Of a stretch of DNA of 64,000 bases, positions 12,713 through 25,800 are shown in pieces. The notes beneath the pieces are model-generated. The model had not been told where the DNA came from and ran no database searches. It saw only the letters and a list, made by a program, of their open reading frames with translations. The stretch spans positions 7,101,501 to 7,165,500 of the forward strand of contig NC_084674.1 of the NCBI RefSeq assembly GCF_028389875.1, given 5' to 3'. The DNA is from Rhea pennata. Lineage: Eukaryota > Chordata > Aves > Rheiformes > Rheidae. How positions within the stretch are numbered: position 1 is the first letter of the stretch; each line of letters starts with the position of its first letter. A program made the translations under genes and the position numbers.

Positions 12713-15700
12713 GTGAATGTATATCCACATAGGGAAAACGCGAGCAAAGGAGCATATCCTGAGTTACTGTTATGGAGAGACGCTCAGAGGCACTTCTTGC
12801 ATAGTACTGTATGACAGCAGAAACGCATACCTGGCACGTTGGCAGGGAGCAGTTAATGAGGGGGTTGCACCCCAGCAGAGGAGTCTTTTACATAGTTTGA
12901 GCGGGATGTTATTTCTATTGGAGTGGAGTATCATTTTTATTTGAGGAGCAAGGCAGGTGGGAGAGGATCTGAAGTAGCAGTGTGCCTGATCTGGGCTGAT
13001 CATGAGCCACGATGCTCTCTGATCCGCTACTGCTTGTGTACCAACCCGCTGGCTTCTCATGGCTATGTCAGTGAGACAGGTGGTGAAACTCTTCTGCCTG
13101 GGGAGGTGGAGGGATGTCGACATGCCAGTGCTGGCATCATAGGGCTGCAGAGAGGCGAGGGGAGGGTCCTGCACCTTGAGAGCAGGGAGAAGACAATCTA
13201 CTGTACCTGCAGAATCTTCTCCTTTTCAGTTGTGCCATGATGCAAAGATAATGTAACATATGGTGCTCAGGATAAATAACTTGGAAACAAGCAGTGTAAG
13301 ACTGGTAAGCTGTGGATACGCAGCCAAGACAGTGACTTGGAGCGAGTTTTAAATGCTTATCTCCAGATGTTGATCCTTAATGGGAGTAAAGCTGGATTTT
13401 ATCACATAAAATGCAGAGTTGCAATTCCTCTGCTTTATTTTTCTCCTATGTGCTCTTCCCTTTTGAAAAAAATTATCATCCAAAAGTCCATTAAGCAATG
13501 GGTTTTTTGCACTTATGGGAATACACAGCTTTACTTCAATGGCTTTCAGTTTTCAGAGGCTTGAGCTAACCTCCATTGTGGGTCCAAAAACTGTTCCTTC
13601 ACTTTGACATTTAGAGACCAGATCCTTATGTGACAGAAACTCGTGTAAATCCATAACACACACCGAGACTGACTTGGCTCATGCCCCTTATCTGCTGCCC
13701 TGATGCTGTGGCCCCAGGAAGCTAGTTGTTCTACTTCCAATCATTTCAGTTAATTTTGCCTAGTCAACTGCAAAAAATGAAAATATTTTTTTATTTGCAT
13801 GCTTCCATTCTGAACGGAGATTTTTTGTGTTGCAATTAATCTATGCAATGAGATATGAGCACTCACTAGTATACCTGCTTGTAGTAGGAATACTAAGGAG
13901 GAAAACCTAAAACTCAACCTTCTTATTGCTTTAAGTGTACCTGGGAGAAAACTGCTTCTTCCTCACAGTGCCAACTGTTGAATTGGATTGAAAGAGGATA
14001 AATTAAAAAAAAAGTGGTATACAAAGAATTTGGAAGAGAATGTGACAAAGCTGCATAGCATTTACAGGAAAATAATTCAGAATCAACCCATGGTCTCCAG
14101 CTTGGGAGCTCTAGGGAAGAGCAACTGGGGAAAATGGTAAATAGTTAATACATTTTCTCTCTGAGGGGCTGCCAGTGAGTGACAGAGTAAACAGCCACAT
14201 GTGCGATGGGAGTTTGGCCGCGTGTGAGTTTGGCGGCTCAGGGCAGCAGGACGTGCTGCCAGAAGTGCGCTAGACGGGACAGCTGGTGTGGTGGGAGGGA
14301 AAGCTGAAAACTCCTTCTCCCCCATCCTTTATGGCTGTGGTTTCTGTAGGTAAGCTCTTCCTTTCCCTGGTTTCTGCAGAGCCTGAGGAAACTGCAGGGT
14401 CTCCAGAGCTGGGCTCCTTTGGAGCCATGGGAATGACTCCAGATGGGAAATGCTTAGTGCTGCAGGGATGGGGGTATGTGCTGGATGGCTGTGACCTTTT
14501 CAGTATTCCATATTTTGATTGATTGGCCATTTTCCTTCTTTCCCAGGCTGTAAACAGGGGAGCAGTGAAATAGGTGGCCAAAATAAATATTGAGTTACAT
14601 AGGCTAAGGAAAATTTATATTGAATTTATGAGAGAGAAAATTTTGCTACCTCCTTCTACCCATAAAAATTACAAAGAGAAGAGAAAGTGACATAAAGTCA
14701 ATCCATTTCCATGACAAAGCTCATTATGAGAAGAGAAAATATAGTCCCATATTAACTTGTTCTCATTACTGTTCTAAGATTTATCATGTCAGGTGCAGTG
14801 TGCAAGGGAGGAAAGGAAAACCTTTCCTGCCCTTACCTTGAAAAGGCAAACAGACAAATAAGCCAAATTATCCTCATCATGTTCAGCAAGCATATATTTC
14901 ACAAATCTCACAAGCAGCAAGATTAGGTCAAAATATATGACTTAAGACTTTCAACAGTCCTTTCAGGACTGGATAGTCCTGCCCTGTCATTGGTACCAAA
15001 CCAGCTTTTCCACCTGGCATCAAAAACTTACACAGGGGAGGAAAATGCTATTTGAAAACTTGACGCGAGAATTCACAGCTCTAGGGTTTTCTTGGATGTA
15101 TCACTGGATGTCTCTCAAAACTCCCCCATTCTGTGATGGGAAAAGGGGTGGGAGAAGACGCAGGTTGGTTACTGCAAGTTAGACATATAGAGGTGGTTGG
15201 CGGTGTGCTGCCGCAGTCCAGCCCTTGCTGCCTTGTCCATCCCTTCCACACCTGCATCCAACACCAATACCTTCCACCCAGCACTTCCAGCCAGGAAGAA
15301 AATGTTCCACTTCTTTCTCACACTTGCTTTTGCCAGCTCTGTTCCCCTGTGTGTATTTATTCCCCTTTCCTGATCCTAAGATAAGTGAATCCAAAATGGA
15401 GCAGTGTCTAACAGGATTTAGGTGTAACCAAACCTCTTGTTACCCCTGTGGCTTTTTCAAAGTCAGCTTTGACAACATGAAGGAAACCACTTTAAGTCTA
15501 TAACATCATACCTCATCTGAAGGACAGCAGGAAAGGTGTCATGGCTATTAAAATTCACAAAGTCTTTTAATACTTGTCAACAAGTAATGTTAAAATAGAT
15601 AATATATTTCCTCTTTTTCCTTTACTGCACCTATTATAAAATTATTGTTGTAGCTAGTGGTTACCTATTTCCTAGCATTTTACTGTAAATGAAGGGTGAT

Positions 15701-15787
15701 AATTAGTTGGCTTGCAAATATACTAGAAAACTTTTAATTGAAGGAACTGCTTGGCAAAGTACAGCACTCTATAGCTGCTTCAAAACC

Positions 15788-15830
15788 GTGATCCTGCTCC
15801 CATTGACCTGATGATGGGCAGGTCATTTTG
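15788..15830. repeat. Possible relic of an ancient amniote interspersed repeat
   Basis: GTGATCCTGCTCCCATTGA resembles a motif found in many old repeats of bird and turtle genomes ('gatcctgctcccattgaagtcaatggg'). Only a short stretch matches, so this may be chance. Confidence 0.22.
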
Positions 15831-16833
15831 TAATGAAACAGCAATTAAATAAAATTTAAACAAGGTTCCCGATACCTGTGAAAACCAGCCCTGTCTCCTG
15901 CATACTAATAACAGCGTAGCCCAGGTGCCCCTTCCACAGGATGATTCCAGACACACTATGTACCACGATCCTCTGGATTGCATATCCAGAGATGACTGAA
16001 TTAGGAGTACTTCTTTCAATATGTTTCCAGTAAGCCAGTTGTGAAAGAGCGTCCTCCAAGAGAAAGACTCTGCAGGACTGTGGCAACACTGCAACTGATC
16101 TGGTAATGTGGAAGTGCAACGCGTCTCTGAACTCCAGCAAAACTTGTCCCCTCACCCCCTCCTTATTGAAGTGCCATAAGGCACTTGTGCAATGGGTTGG
16201 AAAGCTTAGGAGGAGAAACATCTCCTTTTCCCAAAAGCTGATCAAAGCAGCCAGCTGCTCCAGCAAACAAGCTGAGTAAGAAGTTGTTTAGGACAATACA
16301 TTGAGCCCCTCATTAGAAAATATCACTTAACTGCCAAGTAAAAGGATCTGGAGATCTGGAGTAGGAAAGAGTTGTTGGGAAAACAGGGGCTTACCTGAGA
16401 TGCTCAGCACCAGAAAAGGGAATTGGCACATTCAGGCCAGCCCAGAGGTCACCTGTTTTGTCTCACTGCTGTATATTTTACCTGCGCTCCTGATTCTCAC
16501 TTCAGCTTAAGCAGAGCAACAAGTCCTAGGAAAGAAGTCCAAATTGGTCTTTGCAGATGGACTCGTTGCATTTCTAACGCACATCCACAGCCCTGGCTTG
16601 GAGGGGACATGCAAAATCTTGACTTATGCATCCGTGTGCATTGCTGCTTGCATACTGCTGAGCAGATGCAGCTCATTTTGGAGGTGACATCTGGTGCTGT
16701 CAGAGTATGTAACTGGTCCTGATTTGCAATGCACGCTGAATATTCTGAGCTTTTTCATGCATTCATGAGAGATGATAGTCTGTATTCATTATATAGACAA
16801 ACTAGTCGGTGTGTGGTGTGTGCAGCCCAGGCA

Positions 16834-16861
16834 TTTTTTTTTTTTTTTTTTTTTTTTTTTT
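16834..16861. repeat. Poly-T tract, 28 bp
   Basis: Uninterrupted T run between CCCAGGCA and GCAAGGATGA. The adjacent sequence does not look like a processed transcript on either strand. Confidence 0.92.
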
Positions 16862-18743
16862 GCAAGGATGACAAGGAAAAAATAAATGCATAAACGAAGC
16901 CTGCCGAATCTCACCAATGTAAAACATCACTGGCCAACTGAAGAAGAGAAGAGATGGCAGATAAATGGCGGGTATAATGCCATGATCAGCACAGGCATTT
17001 CCTCTAATCAGGTTTACATTTACAAACGTTGCTTCTCAGTTCATTCAGTCTCGTATAACCCTGCAAATAACATTCCCAGCCTTCTCCCCCTGCCTGCAGA
17101 GGATCATACAGAAGTATACTGTGATACTTTAATAGTTTCCAGATGGCTGTCTTCATCTTTCCAAAACAGAGGAGGGGAAGGCAAGGTATCACTCACGTGG
17201 GGAGCTTGGGAACCCTGGCAGACAGGTTTATACTGCACAGCATAGCACAACACCACGAAACTTAACCCAGTGCTGACTCGAATGGGAGCCTTCACATGGA
17301 GCAACAGGGCACCCTGTAGAAGAGGTAGCTCAAGTCTGGAAGGACAGTATCTCAAGACAGGCTAAACTTACTTTGTTTTCTAAACATAGCTCTGAGATTT
17401 GTACTATCCCATGGCTGGAATTCCTTGAGCCTTTTCTCTGCCCATTTTCATCTGTGTTTTTCTATGTGGTCTTTGAGAATCTCATAGTCCTTCATGCATT
17501 TATCCCCATGTGTCAGATGGGGACCTGGGAAATAGAGAGAATGGCTTTTGAGGGGTAGGTTTTGCTTCATTTTGGCTTTTTAGCATTCAACCCTCAAGTA
17601 CCCCAAAGCCTCTTAAGGAAGTTAGGGTTGCATGGAGGAGACACTAAGCTATCAGCTTAGAAGGGAATGTTATACACACGTGAAGTGTGAAATGAAGAGG
17701 ACAAGTCAGGGCAAGGAAGAGTTAGGCCAGGATGTCTGGTCAGCACCCTTCTCTGTATTTGCCTCATTGCAAAGATTAAGGATCTAGTTCAAAAACTCCC
17801 AGCGACCTTTAGGACGGAGGGCAACAATCCTGTGCTTTTTCTGAAGTTGCCCCAGAGAAAGGCATGTTGCTGCGTCCTGGGCTACTGAATCCATGGGAGA
17901 GCAGGGGCTGTGGCTGTTCCTGGGAATGGTCTCGCTATGTACGCTTCCTTTACTCCATGTGCTACAGCAAAGGTTTCACCACTTCTGCCTCTCCCTGTGT
18001 CCTCTGCAGATCTGGCTTTCAGTGGTGAGGTGGCTGTGCTAGCTCAGGGCTGAGATCAGGTTATTGCAGTGGCCTTCAGATGTGTGAGTAACAATCAGAA
18101 GTAAAATATTTCTCCTAATAAAACTTAGGAAAGCTGAATTTTTAGTTGAATTTCTTAGCTCCTTGAACAGTGGGACTAATAAAATCTGATTTCTTGCAGC
18201 TTCGTACTCTGTAGTTTGATTTGCTGGTAGCCAGGAAGGGGCAAACTGCATCAAAACATTTCACTGAGTTTGAGGTGCTGGTAACGTCTTTTCCCGTCCA
18301 CATGTTTCTCTTCCACAGCTGATTGGGGATCGGTTCATTTTCCAGCCTTTCCCTAAGCAGGGATGGCAGCACCTGTCACACAAGTCACAGGATCTCGGAT
18401 CCGTTTGAAACTGCTGTTTCCCTCTCCAGTTTTGTGAAGGAAGCATGACAGGTTCAAAAATTACTAGGGGAGAACAGACATAGACACATAGTGATACACG
18501 AAATATGATTGTCTGAACCTCACCTCCTTGGAAAACAGGCTAAAAAATACTAAAATGCAGAAGCCTTGGTATTACCAGAGCTGAACAGTCCTTTCTGACA
18601 TAGTCTATTAAGTTGCTTCTTTTTTATTCAGTTTTTCTATTACTGGCTCTCCTTTCTGGGAATGACCTTTTTCATGCCATGCTTTGTAAAATTATTGCCA
18701 TTCTTCATTTCAAAATTTGCTAAAGTGTGTTTGCAGAAATCAT

Positions 18744-18746
<3 letters not shown>
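16862..18746. other. Intergenic DNA, no gene seen
   Basis: Unique-looking sequence with a possible MIR-like fragment at 17498-17548. The ORFs at 16886-17245 and in the opposite frames are mutually overlapping and featureless. Confidence 0.55.
17498..17548 (-). mobile_element. Possible MIR-like SINE fragment
   Basis: The plus strand reads TTATCCCCATGTGTCAGATG, then GGGACCTGGGAAATAGAGAG. This parallels the reverse complement of the MIR 3' half ('tatccccattttacagatgaggaaactgaggcacagag'). Short and diverged. Confidence 0.35.

Positions 18747-18774
<28 letters not shown>
18747..18774. repeat. Poly-T tract, 28 bp
   Basis: Uninterrupted T run, followed within 20 bp by a run of eight G (about 18793). 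A simple repeat. Confidence 0.92.
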
Positions 18775-21700
18775 GATGACTACTCACTTTTGGGGGGGGT
18801 AGAAGAACTAAGAAATACATTGCTGACCTTTCTTTATGTTTAACAGGATCTTTTCCCAAACTGAAAATCATACCATTGACTCTCAGTAGGAGTAGCACTT
18901 CCTATTCTGTGTCAGCGTGTTTATTAAGTATAGATATAATGATATTTATAGCATTTTTTTTGTGGAGAAATCTTACTTTCTCATTCCACATAAAACATAA
19001 ATGAGAAACTGAAAGATTATTAAAACATTTAAGGAGAAAGGGATAAGTTAATAGAAGCTATGAGATTCCTGTGTTTTGATCAGAGAAAACAATGTCATTC
19101 ATTCAACCATAGTCGGACAGAGTTGTTTTGCAGCCTTAGAGCAGTGAGGGGCTTTTCTCTGGTTTCTTTACCTGTGTGCAGCACCTCTGCCAGGCAGGGA
19201 GGGAGTGCTCTGAGCACCCTGGGTGATGGATTAATTTTCTCTCTCGCTGCTGTGTTAAACCTGCGCTCCAACGGGTGCCCACCTCAGTCAGCAGCAGCAG
19301 CACAGGCAGTCAGCACACAGCCCTTTGGGAGAACAGAAGGTGAAAAAGCTTTAGCTTGACCTCCTCCGCTGGATGAAAGGTTTGTTTGGTGACTGCACGT
19401 ACACAAAATACTTGTTCGGTGTAGCTTTTTTTGCCTGATCTGGTAGTGTCACTTATGACTTATGTCACTGAGACTTTCTTGTCGGATTTTATTTTCTGCT
19501 GCTTAAAAAGGTTTGAAACCTTAACCTTTGTGACCCAGCTAATTATGCCAACCGCCCTGTCACTTATCTGAGAGTTGCACTGCATCTGGTGCACTGAACA
19601 GTGCTGCTCATTAGGGTTTGTTATGTGGTGGTATGTGCTCAAGGTAGATGGATGAAATGATGAGGCTCCAAAGAGTTCATCCAGCAGCTCCTGCTCATCC
19701 CAAACACACCTCTTCTGTGCATCTGTCAAGGCTCTACAAGACCCAAGCTCCAGGCTGGCGATTTGGGTCTTTCTGAGAAGTCATGTAGTAGTTCTAGCGG
19801 GAAGCTCATGCCCACTTAGACTTTGCTTTGTCCCTTAAAACTTGGATCCTGGAAGTCTCTGCAGTTACATATCATGTTGTGATGATTGTGTCAGCTGTCT
19901 CAAAGATCCACAACTCTGCTGCATGCAGAGTTCAGGAAGGTAGTCGTCTGTCCCTGTAAATCACTGCTTTCCATTTTCTCTGTCTATATCCATAATGATA
20001 GGACTTGTATCTCACAGCAGCTAACAGACACCCAAGCCAGGGGACCCTGAGGCATCAGGTTCAGCCATTCAGCCTAATATTCTGCTCTTAACTGAGCTTA
20101 GGAGAGGAATGCCTTGTGCTGCAGTCTTTTCTCACGCAACGATTCCCACTGAAGCCGTGGCTCTCTTGCAAAGCTGGCATTGTTAGTGTCATAAGTAACT
20201 TAGGACTTCTCCTCAGCGAGGAGAAGTGGCGTCGAGAAGTCCCGTTAGCTTCAGCAGCATGTAGGTGCACAGACGGACTGGCTCAGCCCGGGCTGCCAAA
20301 CCTCCCATCTGATTTGAAACAAATCTCTTTTGTTCTCTCTTTTTGTTTCACACAGTAAATAAAAACGAATCCCCCGAGGACTAAAGCATTTAAGCTTAGC
20401 ATATTTTTGTTTGTTCAGAGAATATCAGTCTGTTGTTCTTCCTGGCTAATCAGATATAGCGGAAGCGAAAACAATCTCAATTTGTTGTTCCATTTTATTC
20501 TATACATAATCACTGCTTCTCGTTTGCCTCTAAATAGCTGCATAAATACACATTAAATGCAGTGACATCTCTTCTGGGACTCACTCCAGTGTTTCCTGGT
20601 TATTTTCTCTCTTCGAAAGAGATTAGGTTCTCAGACATTGCCACATCTCTTACAAAGTCTTCTGTATGTGTGCACATGCAGCAGTGGCTATTACAATGCC
20701 AGGCCCATTCGTCTCCCCTGCAGTCACAAGGACTTTGGTGACACTAAAAACATGCATGAGAATAACACGTGCCCACTTTTCCATGTGGGAAAGAGGAATA
20801 CAGCTCGCAGTCCGGGTAGCAATAAAGGCTATTTTGAAATGACACTTCTTGCACTGTTCCCCGTTCTCTCAGTTTTCTTTCCTCCCACTCTGTCTCTGAT
20901 CCTCAAGCTCCTGTCCCAGTTTGCTGGGATCTTTCTGGGTTAGTGTCTTGTGGCTCCAGCAGAATGGCTGGCTCCTATATTTGATCTTGCAGATTTGTGC
21001 TGTCAATTTTTGGCTTATCAGAAAGCCATCCTCTTCATCACAAGTCTAATCAGCAAATATTAGCATTTTAGGCCTTAAAGCTTATTATCAGCAAGTGCAT
21101 TAAGGCAAGCCCATAGATAGGTCTTTGCAGTGTGGCATATTGAGGAGTAATGTTTTGCCAGGTGAGACTACCATTAATTAGAGGTATTTGTTGCAAATTA
21201 TGTATTTCACTTTATAGTAAAGCTTGCAACAAAAACATAGGCACAGCATGTGAGATGCACATGCATACATGAACTCTCTCTCTCTCTCACACGCACACAT
21301 TAAATCTGCTGCTCTTCACTTAAGACCATCCCAGCTGTTTAATAAAGCTCTGGGATAAATCCCGAGTGTGAATATGGTTCTGCCTGAGCAGAACTGGACT
21401 TGTTCTGAGGCCCCGTGGCACAAGTTGAGCAGGAGCCCAGCTTCCAGCGCGCCACATCCCCTTGCATTGCGTGCGCCTTCCACATCTCCATGCCATAATT
21501 TGTCACGGCCGGTTACGTTGGCACATCACATTCAATTTATTTCCAAGGTGCCAAATGAGAGATGAGCAGAGAAATTCTAAAATACCCGAGACACAAGAAA
21601 CTACAAGCTAAACTGCAGTGTGAAGCCTGAGCATGGCACTAAGCGGGCACTGGATGCGCTCTGCTCTGGGGACCCAGCTGCCACCTTCATCCTGGCGGAG

Positions 21701-22049
21701 GTCGGCCACGCGCTCCGCTTTGCCGCTGGCTGCGGATGTGCCGGGGGTGATAGATAGGAGTCTGAAAAAAAAATAGTATAGCATAGTCTAGCATGGTATA
21801 AAAAATAGCTAAAACAAAGCAAACAGTCTGAGGGAAGAGAAGGAGTTCTGCATTTCTGCTGTAGAGAACTGCACAAAATTTCTCCACAAGAAAGTGTATC
21901 TGTCTTGCGCTCAGCTAATTAACGATACCTGAGTTGAGAGCAGTGGGAAAAACCACAGGGGAGTCTGAAAATTCAATGGAAAGAACATGCACATTTAAAA
22001 AATAAATAAGTCAGATGTGAAAAGCCAAAGGTGAGGCTCAGAGCGAGGA
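18775..22049. other. Intergenic DNA, no gene seen
   Basis: Contains a short CT/CA repeat (21274-21299) and ordinary sequence. CpG density rises towards the right end at about 21640-21740. No coding region was recognised. Confidence 0.55.
21274..21299. repeat. Compound (CT)n-(CA)n dinucleotide repeat
   Basis: About eight CT units (21274-21288) followed by an interrupted CA stretch. Short, imperfect microsatellite. Confidence 0.85.
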
Positions 22050-22330
22050 AAGCAAGGGAAAAGCTGCAGCTTTCGAGCGCGGCGCTGAAGAGCAGGACAA
22101 GGCTGATCTCTAGCGGCTGCCGGCGAAGCCTGCCGCCCGCAGACCTCCGCAGCACCGCTCGCACCCGGGGCCTCGCAGGTAAAACCAGCCTTTTCCCATT
22201 GCCGCACGTCACTGCACGCGTGGCACAGACCTTGGGGGGAAAAAATGAACCCCCCAAAACAAGAGGTTTGATCCTCACGCCTCTGCTTTCGGACCCGAGG
22301 GGACTCTCGCGGGTGCTGTCACTCCCAGCA
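22050..22330 (+). promoter_or_regulatory. Isolated CpG-rich patch with a splice-donor-like site
   Basis: About 250 bp packed with CpG (TCGAGCGCGGCGC, GCGGCTGCCGGCGAAG, CCGCCCGCAGACCTCCGC and more) in an otherwise CpG-poor flank. On the plus strand CTCGCAG|GTAAAA has its donor GT at 22179-22180, so 22050-22178 could be a first exon. An AT-rich AAAAAATAAATAAG lies upstream near 21994. It is about 14 kb beyond the probable 3' end of SLC16A7. It may be an lncRNA promoter, a CpG-rich enhancer, or only a GC-rich relic. Confidence 0.35.
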
Positions 22331-22548
22331 CCGCCACCCAGAGCAGCGTGAAAATTTGCCCTGACATTTTTCTCCTTAGAATAACACATCAGAATATATT
22401 TTCCCATATTAAGAAGCCATTTCTATCGCAGCCCCATCTGTCCCAAATGTTCCTTGGAACATAGCTCTTTCTTAAATATTGGGCCACTTAACAACGACAA
22501 TTGTTTGGCGAAGGGAAAAGGAGAATATTGTTTTGGATCTGTTTGTAG

Positions 22549-22568
22549 TTTTTTTTTTTTTTTTTTTT
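22549..22568. repeat. Poly-T tract, 20 bp
   Basis: Uninterrupted T run. The purine tract at 22830-22860 lies about 260 bp away in the opposite sense. Confidence 0.9.
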
Positions 22569-22829
22569 AATCACATTGAAAAGGGGAAAATACTACTTCA
22601 GATCATGTGTTTCTTCTCTGTTCTGTGTTGGATACTTGGTTTCTTTTTACTTTCTCTGTGGTTTCCCTTTATGTTCCTCCTGTGATTGCAAAAAAGGAGG
22701 AAAGGTGACAAAAGGGGAGGTAAAGGCAGACCTGAAGGATTTTTCATTTGGTTTAGAGAGTTTTCTTTCTTGCTTTAACAAAAGAAAGAAAAAGTGATGG
22801 CATTTCAAGCATAATGTTTGCAGTGCGTT

Positions 22830-22860
22830 AAAAAAAAAAAAAAAGAAAAAAAGAAAGAAG
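22830..22860. repeat. A/G-rich tract
   Basis: Fifteen A followed by an imperfect (A)nG pattern. Low-complexity purine tract. Confidence 0.88.
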
Positions 22861-25800
22861 GATATATATTTTTTTCTTTGGAATAAAAAAGGATGATTCC
22901 TCTCCAATAGGAAAATACAGCTCGCTAAGCAAAGCGCACACTCATGCTATCAGCCAGGTAACGAAGTGGCTCCTGCTCATGTGCTCCCGTCTATTCGTGC
23001 CTCATTTATATTTGCTGGGTCCCAGACAGAGTCTCCAAAAGGGCAGTTCAGAAAATTAAACTTCTTAAACTGCTGGGCGCCAGGAGGAAAGAAGGAATCC
23101 AAAACACGCTTCTAAATGTAGATTATTTTGGTCTTTTATTTGATTTTTAGGAACTTATGTATACAGATATATCTGTTTTACATGTCCATTCTAAAATCAG
23201 CAAGTATATACTATAGCTGTGACATACATATAGAAATATATATATTTACCTTTCTATAGAAATATATGTAAAATTTTGTAAATAGAAAAGTGTATGTATC
23301 ACTTTCCTCTCTAACTCATTACATAACCATGTCATGGCCATTGAAACCAATGGAAGAAAGACCTTGTCTCACTGGCCTGGCATAACAAGGAATATTTTGG
23401 AAAACCTTACAAGTAAAATAAATAAATAAAACTGATCAGTGCTTTGTATTTTAAAGGAATACATAATATTGAAATTCTCAGGAGAAGTCATTTTCCATTG
23501 GGTTGTGATGTCCCATTTAAAAACGTTAATTTGCTCTTAAGTGACAAGACAAATGGTGATTATTCCATTGCTTTTCTCATTTACTGTATGTATTTTTGCC
23601 ATTGAAACGTGAACTACTCTTTCAGAGAACCGCTTATTTTAATTTCACATATCCTTAATCTAAGCACTTTCTTTTATTAGCTGATAAAATGTATATCGCT
23701 GCTGGATATTTCTGTATGTTCCACTAGCAATCATTGCTTAGTAACATTTGCTGATGAACATTGCATAAGGCTAGAGAGAAAAGCCTGCAAACTTCAAAAA
23801 ATTACTTCATCCATTGCTGTCCTTTGAAACAGAGGATGATTTTTTTTCCCGAATAAAAAATTACCTTTCTTTAATTAAAGAAGATATGATTAAGAATACT
23901 TCAAATTGATCTAGCACTGTTCATTCAAGGGAGCTTTGCATATCTCATATGTCCCAGACCCAGCATTTTTTATTCTATCTGTACCTCAGCTAACATCCAG
24001 CTATTCCCCGGCTGGGTGTCTCACAGCAACAATTAATAATAATAACACCCAACACACCACCACTTCAAGGAAAGATAGAAACAGCTAATCAGTATATGGC
24101 ACTAATACGGTAGGAAGGAGCAACCACGGGAATGTGTAGAAAAGGAGGGCTCTTTTTTTCAAGTGCCCAGTGCTAGTCTAATTCTCCTCCCACCAAGCTC
24201 ACTGATAAGATCACCTTTGATTTAAAGGCAAGCACAGCCCCTCTGATGTTGTAATCTTAGGGAGTAACTGCCTGAGGGCCCCTCTCGCTTGGTAGGAGGC
24301 CAGTGTTGCTCAGGTACAGACACCAGATGATTGCTCTAATCTCTTCAGGGAGATGCATCTACACAGGAGCAGCACAATATTTCAGTGTCCATATTTCAGC
24401 GGGAGAAAGAGCTGTGTTCCCCATATTGAGTTTTCAGCCCAAGGAATCTAAGTTTTCTTGCCTCTTGCTACAATCTCTTCCCCCTGGCAAGGGCAAGGCT
24501 GATCCCTACAGTCATGTCTCATAACTGCTTATGGAATGAAACAAACTGTTCCTCGGAGAGCAGTGGCAAGTCTCCACCCACCCCTGCTGCAAGGGCTTGT
24601 TGGGTCTCACCCCTTCCAGGCAATGCCTGTGTGTCACAGAGCTGTCTCCAGGTCTGTAATGAAGTTGTTAGCTACAGGGCTTTTTTGTGTTTCTCTAATG
24701 ACCATGAGGGAGGAAGGTGTGCCAAGTCTTGCATGACGTAGTAGTTGATGCTGTTAGATAGTCAGATGACAGGCTTGGGAATTGGAAGGGGTTTCTAAAG
24801 CACAGGACGCTCTCTTAGGAGGGCCCTGCAAATAGTCATGGTAATGCCAGTATATACTGAGAGTGAAAACCTGCATAGAGAAGGTTTCCCTTCGCCAGTT
24901 TCAGTGCCTTTCCCATAGCTTCTTGGTTAGCTACCTCTGTGCCTTGCTCACAACAGATTTTAGTTTTTGGTGATGCAAGAAGTATTTTCCCAGTCTTCTG
25001 CATGCTGACTCACCTTGCCTGTGCCCTGATGCTCTCTGCAGGTGAGCTCAGAGGCATCAGCAAGAGCAAGTATCCAGGGCTCACATCCTGGCATTTGAAA
25101 AGCACCCCTGTATGGTTTTGGCTGGCTTCAAACCTGTTTTTCACATTTTGCTGCTGGCCGTCACTCTCATGGCTCCAGCAGCCAATACTAAAAGCATTTG
25201 TCACCTTGTGATAAGGAGCTGCTTGACAGCCAACATGCAATAAAAGCTCTACAGCAACCCACTGCCATTTGCACAGATCCTTAGGCTGATTCACGCCCCT
25301 CTCTCCAGACAGCAAGGGCCTGACAAATCTTGTTCTTTCTGGCGTTAAGGAGAAGCCAATCAACAGCTTTGCACTTGAAGAAAGCAACCTGCAGGAAATG
25401 TCCCTAACTCAGCCATGTGGAGGGATTATCCTTGACTGGACACATTTGCAAAAAGCAACCCCAGCTACAAAGACCACAGGGCCTAGGGTCTATCTGAGGG
25501 ACTCTCTTGCATAGGCAGGTATTGGAGAATAAAATAATTGCCTTGCTTTCACACATCTAGGTCTTTTACATATGACATTTCCCCGTGCAGGGCTTCCTTC
25601 CTCCTTCGCAGTGCAGTTAGGAAAGGTTGGGGGCACTGAAGGGTGGAGTAGCTCTTTCTTCACTAACCCCCTCTTCCAGGCAAGGTTACTGTGCCCATTA
25701 AAATAGTTCCTTGTTCTCAGGTGACAGTGATGGAGGACACACTTGAAAGCCTTCTTACTTATTTATGTGCATATTTATATAGCTGTTACAATAGCACTGA

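Larger units (their letters stand above)
11571..16833. other. Intergenic DNA, no gene seen
   Basis: Holds a short TACA repeat (12691-12712), ordinary unique-looking sequence and a possible ancient repeat fragment near 15788. ORFs are short and overlap each other on both strands. No coding domains were recognised. Confidence 0.55.
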
